Shown here in pieces: positions 56,401 through 64,000 of a DNA stretch of 64,000 bases. The notes beneath the pieces are model-generated. The model saw nothing but the letters and a program-made list of their open reading frames with translations. It did no database searches and was not told where the DNA came from. The stretch lies in contig JACTAT010000013.1 of assembly GCA_014526335.1 (NCBI GenBank), forward strand, positions 507,690 through 571,689, in the 5' to 3' direction. The stretch comes from Chrysaora quinquecirrha. Its lineage: Eukaryota; Cnidaria; Scyphozoa; Semaeostomeae; Pelagiidae. The first letter of the stretch is position 1, and each line of letters begins with the position of its first letter. The position numbers were made by a program, and so were the translations under genes.

Positions 56401-59400
56401 GTTCTTTATTAAATAAGAACACTTGGCTTCGATTTCAGCCTACCTGTTTCTTATTTTTAAAGCGATTTTTCACTTACTTGTCACCCCCTACCCTGCTCAA
56501 AATCATGTTCAAAATACGTTTCAGGGCAAGGGCTTTACGCTGGTGAACTTTGCTTGTGCGTATCTCCAATAGTTTCGGAGATAGCAAAAAAAAGTTTGAC
56601 CCAAAATTGGTGTTTCTCATAAAAGTTGTTCTTATGAAGAAAAAAACGTGTAGGGATAGAGATCGGGCTTATGGACTGATGTTTGAACAAGAATACCCAT
56701 AACAGTAATCTATGTTGGGAATGAAAAATGTATGAAAGCCCAAGAAAAGCTACATTTCTATTTAATGATGTGAATATAAAATAAGCATACTAATAAATTT
56801 AAATTTGCTAGCAAAAGGGGCAAATCTAAAGTCACTGATATGTATCTAGAAAGAGAGTTAAAGAAGAAAATCTGAAAAGGATCAAGCACAGCCAACCACT
56901 TTTTAATCGATAGAAAGACTTACATAAAAAACAGTAGCGACAAGCGCTGACATTGTTCTCGGAGGAAGGGGCTCCTAAAATCTCCTTAGCATGAGAGACT
57001 AGAGCTACTATAAGTAAGTTAAAGTCAGACGATCGATGGCCCGCATTTTGCACCCTTCTCCCTTTTAAACGTAATCACCGCTGTCAGAAAATTATGCTCT
57101 AAACTGACAAGTGGACTTCAGAAATAGAAGGCTAAAAAGGATTTTAAAACAACATCTTTAACTAGACGATAACTTTACGTTGAAAAGCTTTGCTCAGAAA
57201 ATGTGCAATACGCATTATACTGATCAAGAAAGAAGGACAATGGATCGCCAATATCTGTATGAACATATTGACCAGCGAACATGGATAAGATAACTTCAAT
57301 CTTCGTTCTTAATTGATCCTAGTCTACTTTATTTAACATTGGTAATAAATACTCAAAAAAATTCGTTCAACGTCATTTTACCAATATTTTATGGTAATAA
57401 TTTTTTTTTCCCATACATAGATATTTTGTTGAAAAGATTGTTTAGTTTTTTTTAAAGAGGCCCAAGCCAGATAAGCTATACTGTTCTTGGGTCGCGTAGA
57501 AAACACTTTGTTAGTATCATATACTGTAAAATGTTGTTCTACGAATAAAAATGAATTGAATGAACGAAATGAATTGTATGTCAGGTAGTTACAATATAGG
57601 GATGTGTACTGATAAAAATCAACTATAAGAGACTTACCCGAGGAGAACCAACTGCAACTTGGTTGACAGCAGCCATATTGGCAGGAGGTATACCAGGAGC
57701 ACCTTGCGCTTGAATACTCGGTCTTACTGTCTGAACAACTTGAGGACTCATTTGAACACCAGGAGTTAGAGTTGCAGATAGTCCGGGTCGCGCAAATTGA
57801 GATGCCTGTTGCGGAGTTAGCTGTGGTCGTCCAGGTGGTCCTGTTGGTCTCATAACAGCTATAGAAGTCACCATTTGCGGCTGCGCTACTCCAGGCATAC
57901 CTTGTACAACAGGCCTTTGGGGTTGAACTGCAATGCAAAGAAAAGCTGATAACAAATAATGATTAAAATGCTCCTCCAACATTCTTGAGTGCGCCAAGCA
58001 AAAAATGTTTTTGATCATCGCGCCACAAATTTTGCTTATTTTTGCTTGCCAGGCAATGTTTGATCGCTTGGCCGCCTTTCCAACGTTGCTTGCCAACTTG
58101 CCAAACTTCTCTTTTGTTTTTGACAAACTGCAACAACTCGCAACAGTTCTTAGCAACAAGGTGGTCATGCTTGTGCATTAGCAATAACATCGTTGTTAGA
58201 CAGCAATGTTTTTGGATGTGGCCAAACGGTCAAAAATTTGTTGTAAAACAACTTTAAAACGTTGAACCAACAATGTTTGATCGTCTGGCCAAGGCCTTAG
58301 TATAGATTAATTGGCACTGACAATATACCTGCGTTTGGTGGTCTCATATCTGGACGCATATGACGTTGTTGTGCTGTGGAAGAAAGAGAGCGCACATCTA
58401 AAACATTTACTCAACTAGCAATTCCATTTTCATGTATATAGAGATATTGCGAGCACTCTCTTAGTGGTACAAAAGATAAAATTGCGACTGATAGCGGAAG
58501 TATTACGTGACAATAAAGTACTTCTGTCTGACGCTGACGCTCTTTTTTGGAGTAAAAACCGTCAGAAATAGGCCTAACCAGTCTGTTGTGGTGGAAAAAC
58601 AAAACATGCATAAAAATTAGCCAATGAAAAGAGCATATCTGAGAGATTATTGGGACCAGCGTGAATGAATATCAACCCACCTTGCAGACCTGGTGGCTGA
58701 CCTGGACCAGGTCGCATGCCTGGACCCATTCCAGGTTGGACAGGCATACGAAGAGGAGCATTTGGACGTTGCATGTTCATTCTCTGTTGTGGCATCATTT
58801 GGCCTCCTTGTGGACGTGGAGGCATTCCGGGCATTTGTTGCCCTGGCATCGGCTGGTTAGGCTGCATCCCTTGTGGTGGCATTCCAGGAGGAGGCATTCC
58901 TGGTGGTGGCATTCCCTGGTTTGGCATTCCCTGGTTTGGTATTCCCTGATTTGGCATACCCGGTCGAATAAATTGGCGTGGACCCATGTTATGTGGTGGC
59001 ATGCCAGGTTGCATTCCAGGGGGTCCCTGCATGGGTCCTGGTGGTCGTTGAATGAAGCCAGGTCGTTGCATGAATCCTGGATCCTGATGTGGCATCTGCA
59101 TTTGTGAACTGAAAGACGAATTTGTGAAGGGATAGTTTATATGAAATGTTGAATGTCTTCAAGTAACATAAATGTGATGCCGGATAACATCAATAGATAT
59201 AACATTTGACAATCTTTGAGATAAGATAAAATTTCTGGACAAAATTAATGTCAAAGATAAAAAGACGACACGGTATCTGACAAAACATCCAATAAATCCT
59301 GTTTCTCATATGTCAAAAACCTGTTCGAATAGGAGAGAGATACATTTGAAAAAGTGAAATACATACGTAAAAGGAATTATGCATGGGCTAAGTAATATAC

Positions 59401-61689
59401 AAGTATTTTTGTATAAGCTTCTATTTTGTAAACTTGTGTTTCACGAAACAATTTGAATTGAATTATATAGGCCTACTACTAGTTTAAGTTGATGAAAAGT
59501 ACAATCGAGAAAGAAATTTGGTCAAATGAAACCCACTTAATGTAGTTTCTATTTTGACTTTATCGTTCCAAGGTTCTATGCTTAGCGAAATGTGAGTTAA
59601 AATGCCTGGCAAAAGTATTGGAATACTAGGACTACTTTGATTTCAGTTGATGCAGCAGGGCCCCCATCAGAAAGCGTTGAATTGCGGCAGTTAAGAGTAC
59701 CAAAATGAATTCAACGCTATTTCACAGTGTAAACGAAGAGAACAACATTGTTTAATTTAAGGGGGATCATTTCTTGTTTTTTGTATTTTCCAGCAAAAAA
59801 TGAAAGATGAGAAAAATTGTTCGAATAATACGAGGGTTGCTGTCAACCAATTTTGGAAGGAATTGTAGTAAATAGAATGCAATTAATTTGCGGAACAGGC
59901 AAAATACAATGTAATCAGCTTTCCAAAAAATTATTACCTCATATTTTGATTTTGAACTTGCACTTGAGCTGAATAAAAGAAGTTCAAGAAAAAATAATGA
60001 AGATAATGGTAAACTCAGCTTTTATTAAAAAATAAATTCTAAACATGCTCAATAATAAATTTTGAAACAAATTTATGAGCAACTGGTAATCAGGGGTTCA
60101 ATTTGAAGATACTTGATCCCAGTAGTCAATTTTCATATTTAATAATGGCTTTTTGTAAATTATTAACCAAGTAGATTAGCATCATGGCGCAAAATGTTCC
60201 ATTCAGACCATACATTATTTGCATAAAATGAAAAGAAGAAATGAGGACGTCAGAAAAATACAAAATAAACAGTACTACCGAAATATACTGCATTTCCATT
60301 TAATACATATACATACATAATACATAATACATACATAACATACTATATGCTTGTGATTTAATACGTAGATGGCATGCGTAGATGGGGCTTAAGAAAATAC
60401 AATGGTGCAAGGTAGATGAACTTAGTGCACCAAACACAAACAAATAGTTTCAAAGATGTCTGACGTTATCAAATTTGTTGAAAGTTGGATTTTTAAATGA
60501 ATAAAAGGATGCTTGAATAAAAAGATATGTTTTTTCTTATTTCTCCCACATGGGCGAAGGCAGAGTGTCATTCATTAAATATTTTATTGGCTTGTTAGCT
60601 TATGCATCAGTACTGCACTTCCGAGAACACTGCTGTAGCAAGAACATCATTAGCAATTACAGATAGAAATCTATGCTACTAATGCCACAAATTTCATTCA
60701 ATTGATACCAAACACCATTACAATTAAAAAAAATTATAATAAAAGAACAACTCAAAACTGTCTACTTACCAAATTGCTGTTCATTGGTAGGAGTACTTTC
60801 TTTTTCATCTTTTTCTTCTGCAGCTTCACTTGTTCCTGTGCTGGATTCATCTTGATCACTGTCACTTTCCTCTTCTTCTGAATCTCCTTCTGCAAAATAA
60901 AATATAAGCTTACTCCCTAAGTTTGTAACATTATCACAGGCACCCACTACACGTGGTCTTTGAGGCTACTTGGAGGCAAAATTCGAGGTAGAGCCACCTC
61001 TGAAATTTTCAAAGCAATTGTTCTTTATCACTTTTTAGTTTATTTTACTTAGTAAGTATAGCATTTTCAATCAATTTTGAATGAACAAAATACAGGAGCA
61101 AATCTCTTGGAAATTGTGTATCAGCATAATGGTCATGATTTTGGCAATTCTGTCTGTTGCTCTGATACTAGTACTGCAGCATTTTGTTAATTAGAAAATT
61201 AGGTTATGCTCAATAAATAAATTGTTTATCTGTAAAATCCTGCTACTATTATTAACATCACAGCTACCCCTCAAGAGAATGGTAGGAGGTTGGCTTGCTA
61301 CTTTTATGCTTTTAAAGAATTTAAGTAGCAATGGAAATAAAGACAAGAAAAGGCTACCTTCTTCATCATCATCATCATCCTCTTCATCTTCATCTTCCTC
61401 TTCTTCTTCCCCAGATTCTTCTTCCTCTTCAGCATCTTCTTCATCATCTTGTTCATCACCGACTTCACCCTCAGGGCTAGATAAAATTATCTTTTAAATA
61501 AATACATTGCATTATCCTACAAACTTGATTCAAAAGATCAAAATTGTTTACAAAGAACATATGTCCTGAAAACAGTAGAAATGGCAGACATGGAGTGCAA
61601 GTTTGACTGTCTGTTTTCAATTCCTTGTTATCATAATTACTAACATACTAAACACTGTACGTAATGCCAATATTTTGGCCCTAGATTAA

Positions 61690-61721
<32 letters not shown>

Positions 61722-63568
61722 CTCATTATGAGAAAGTGTAGAATATATTGAATACTTAAATTTTTGCTTCGAGTACATTTGAATCAATGTCATATCCTGG
61801 GATACATGTAACATGTTATAACAAATTATTGATGAAATATAACTAGAACTTACCTTTCCTCTGTGTCAGTAGCCTGCAAAAGCAACAACAGGAATACATA
61901 GAAATCAGCTCAGTTTAGAATCTGCTGAATGACTTACAGCAGCATTTTGAAGTTCATGCAGCTCTAATTTGTATAATTCTTATACAACTGGGTTTTAATG
62001 CCACCAGAGTTGTACAAACAAAATTTAGATAAAGCTGCTTGGTATGAATTCAACATTGAGCATCTCATTCATGATACAAGTTTTCTTGCTAAAGAATTTT
62101 CAAGGATTTTCTACCACTTAATATATGATTTCAAGGTAAATTGGACACTTCAGGGTGGCTTTGGGTAGTTTTGATAGAGTTATGGGTCGTTTTGGGTGAT
62201 TTTGGCTTGTTTTGGATCGTTTTGGGTCGTTTTGGGCAGGTTCCACATTTTAGCAAGTATGTACTGTTTCTACCTGCTGTGTCAAAATTGGCTGTTTCTA
62301 GTCGCTAGTTTGTACCAAATTGTAAAACTGAGAAACTCCTCCCAGTCTTTAAATGTCAAATTTTGACTCTTGTAAATGAAACTTTACATATAGTTCTCCT
62401 GGAGCTCAGGGGACTATGCTCCATTGCTACAAAAACATTATCCAATAGTTTTGAAACACCTTCCTTACCTCTTTTGCATCAGCACTATTAGGTTCTTCCT
62501 TCTGCAAAACAATTTTTGCAATTTTTTACATTTGGCATTTTTCTTTTAATTTTCAATTCTAATTCACAACAATTCATCACTCTGAAGGAGCTTTGAAAGG
62601 CAAAATATCAAAAGTTCAAAGATCAATTTTAGCATAAGCATACTCCATGTTTCTACTCCTCATTTATTCGTTTTAATTTTCATTTACTTTGTGGCCAATG
62701 AAGGACATTTCCCACTCACTGCTGCTTGAAAAATAATCCAATATTGTGAATTGCTATAGTGTTGACTATTTGTATTCTATGTAATATATATAGACAAGGA
62801 GTGCAAGTTATTTTCAAACAAATCGCCAGCAACTGTTTTATTTTTGCTTGTATTGCATCAATTAATGTTTGAAACATGCAAACAAACACATCAAAATGTT
62901 CCTTATTTATCAAGCGAAACCCTGATACTTTTTAATTATATTCAGCATAAAATATAACAAATTTTCAGGTTGAAACGTGTTTGGCTTGCCTTGTTTATCT
63001 TTCTCGGTATGCTTCAGAAAAGTAGGCTGGTTATGATTGTACATTCAAAATGGCTGATAGAATGCATTACTCTGCTTTCTGCATCCCAATGGTGATTTTC
63101 AGACACACAGCGTGTGGATGAAATTTTTTGAAAACAGATAACACAGTTGTGCCTTCAATAATGTGTGTTACGTGTGAACAAGGCCTAAAACTACTTACCA
63201 CTTCGGCAGCAGCACCACTGTCTTCTTCTATCTAAAAATATGAAACAAAAGAAATACTGTAGAATCAATTAAATCTGACTTTAACATAACATTGAACAAA
63301 AAACAGAAGCAAACGAACAGTACAAAAATGAGGTACAAAATCAACTGAAATCAGAAATTCTATTAGTTGACAAACCCAAAAAAATTTCAAAATGACTAAT
63401 CAATAAAAAAATGTTCAAAAATAGAAATTAAAATTTTCAGCTGTCCCACTATGGACTATTAGAGAAATGTCAACCGCAAGAAGATCTACTTGACACATGA
63501 ATATCTATCTAGCTGTAAAATGAAAACCAACCTTAACTGTGACAGTTTCAGCTTCAGCCTTCTCCTCC
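52269..63568 (-). CDS. SR-like RNA-binding protein with C-terminal RRM (3' part; 5' end outside window)
   Basis: Exons in order: 63532-63568, 63199-63231, 62469-62501, 61854-61873, 61358-61476, 60770-60889, 59938-59968, 58681-59108, 58329-58373, 57638-57927, 55528-56280, 54081-55089 (start uncertain), 53203-53406, 52489-52577, 52269-52311. All joins keep GT..AG and phase except one break at 54591-54596. Order of regions: Asp/Glu-rich, Met/Pro/Gly-rich, Gln-rich, RS domain, REDQ-rich linker, RRM (VMVSNLSPATTERKLKVL .. HKALVTYAKAESAAA .. VEFV-stop). Such proteins act in nuclear RNA splicing or export. The acidic-Pro/Gln-RRM order recalls vertebrate RBM33, but that is tentative. The first exon begins mid-codon, so the N-terminus lies beyond 64000. 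Confidence 0.85.
54081..55089 (-). CDS. RS-domain and RDQRE-repeat exon with one frame break
   Basis: Reads SYYSSRSGSRSRSRSRSW then alternating SR/SP dipeptides, an RSRERL/KDRDRS region, then RDQRE/REPREQ repeats and DRPPKKRKDEKERFEQ before SLSR. The SR part and the RDQRE part lie in different frames; they become one frame if the 6-A run at 54591-54596 (plus strand) lost a base. The upstream boundary is unsettled: a good acceptor (gatgtag) at 55090 needs a second 1-base slip near 55062, while a poorer acceptor (aaaag) gives a start at 55060 without one. Confidence 0.7.
55528..56280 (-). CDS. Gln-rich exon of the SR/RRM gene
   Basis: The 251-codon exon is Gln/Ala-rich with poly-Q runs of up to nine (cag/caa). 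It starts PAVNSGIVMAQQSPLAQQ and ends IYKIGESSHKA. The segment near the end (ARQQEQLKLQQQQEMLQQD-like) is likely coiled coil. CAG/CAA interruption keeps the Q tracts impure. Donor gtacgt at 55522-55527. Confidence 0.87.
56600..56652. mobile_element. Right-end remnant of a TA-type MITE
   Basis: ctcataaaagttgttcttat followed by gaagaaaaaaacgtgta matches the right terminus of the TA-flanked family; no left end was found nearby. Confidence 0.4.
57960..58300. repeat. Diverged MITE of the CAAACGATCAAAC family
   Basis: Contains caggcaatgtttgatcgctt and ends caacaatgtttgatcgtctg then gccaagg, with repeated ttgcttgcc/ttggccg words. Sits in an intron of the SR/RRM gene. Confidence 0.5.
58681..59108 (-). 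CDS. Met/Pro/Gly-rich exon of the SR/RRM gene
   Basis: Encodes MQMPHQDPGFMQRPGFIQRP followed by repeats of PNQGMP, PPGMP and GMQPNQPMP, ending PPGLQ. Acceptor ctttcag at 59109, donor gtgggt at 58675-58680. Likely disordered, of the kind found in RNA-granule proteins (inference). Confidence 0.85.
60770..61476 (-). CDS. Acidic exons of the SR/RRM gene
   Basis: Exon 61358-61476 encodes PEGEVGDEQDDEEDAEEEE then runs of E and D; exon 60770-60889 encodes EGDSEEEESDSDQDESS then STGTSEAAEEKDEKESTPTN. The junction codon is split G|AA. The serine-acidic SDSD and SGEEEE sites are CK2-like. The acidic DNA is a GAA/GAT run (plus strand tcttcatcatcatc), prone to length change. Confidence 0.85.
61686..61724. 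repeat. (TAGA)n microsatellite
   Basis: About nine uninterrupted tetramers in an intron of the SR/RRM gene. Confidence 0.9.
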
Positions 63569-63638
63569 CTAAAACAAAATTGTATTACTTTGTCATTTTC
63601 AAATTTCAACTGCATTATTCAGAAATCAATTACAACAT

Positions 63639-64000
63639 ACAGGGTGGCCCAAAAAAAGAGACCCCCTTAGATAAACAATTTCTGAATAAATTTTCTCAAG
63701 GAGGAAATTTATCAAACTTATACCATGTAATATTCAAGTCAAGACCGCTATGGTGTAGAAATATGTTGGTGATAAGAGCTTCCATCTCGATGCAATGGGA
63801 CATTAAATTCATGGTGTCCAAAAACCAGCTGTTTAGATTCCATTATTGTGTACTGTACTGCGATCGTGTGTGAAGGAGAATCATTATCCCAGAGTAAAAT
63901 TGTCACTACCATTAATGTATGGTCAGTCATATTAGAGAAGTGTATTGAGCAGGATTGAGGACATTTTTATTACATTTATTATATTTTGTTACAGTGCATT
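63639..64000. mobile_element. Possible left end of a Tc1/mariner-like element
   Basis: TA followed by cagggtggcccaaaaaaaga resembles termini of mariner-type elements. The other end is outside the window and no transposase was confirmed, though a minus-strand open frame 63748-63930 exists. Confidence 0.4.

Noticed and set aside
58661..59107. Trp/His-rich plus-strand ORF
   Set aside because: Antisense of the Met/Pro/Gly-rich exon, which has good splice sites and phase on the minus strand.

Overview
The window is eukaryotic nuclear DNA. It has long introns with GT..AG splice sites, dense short inverted-repeat transposons, no operons, and is AT-rich. The mix of an amine-receptor-like single-exon GPCR pair, a DRAK/STK17-type kinase, a secreted acidic-pro/basic-tail peptide pair (a layout known from Hydra arminins) and many TA-flanked MITEs suggests a marine invertebrate, probably a cnidarian such as a coral or sea anemone. 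That assignment is inference; no single marker proves it.

Layout. (1) 62-7538: tandem segmental duplication of about 3.6 kb, each copy with a class A GPCR on the minus strand; the first copy has a 1-base frameshift. (2) 9501-31043, minus: a complete DRAK/STK17-like Ser/Thr kinase gene of eight coding exons (1094 aa) with an unusually long disordered C-terminal exon. Its largest intron is mostly one 6.45 kb DNA transposon (17537-23988) with ~300 bp terminal inverted repeats and a decayed multi-exon gene. Other introns hold several MITEs and a near-perfect 200 bp palindrome. (3) 31.1-33.8 kb: no gene recognised, one weak LINE remnant. (4) 34.2-38.6 kb, plus: two tandem genes for small secreted proteins with an acidic pro-region and a C-terminal tail of Arg-Arg-Arg-aromatic-Tyr pentapeptides (2 units in one, 11 in the other), and a broken third copy. 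(5) 39.4-47.8 kb: repeat territory with MITEs, a ~150 bp degenerate satellite, and a 4 kb long-inverted-repeat element enclosing a hexamer minisatellite. (6) 47.9-52.2 kb: no gene recognised. (7) 52269 to beyond the right edge, minus: 3' part of an RNA-binding SR-like gene (acidic N-terminal micro-exons, Met/Pro/Gly- and Gln-rich middle, RS domain, Arg/Asp/Glu-rich linker, C-terminal RRM).

Three places (GPCR copy 1, the RS exon, the transposon gene) show single-base frame breaks in short homopolymers. Some may be assembly errors rather than mutations. The strongest candidate for something undescribed is the Arg/Tyr pentapeptide-repeat secreted peptide family; second are the covarying internal words of the TA-flanked MITE family. 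No tRNA, rRNA or CRISPR array was found.
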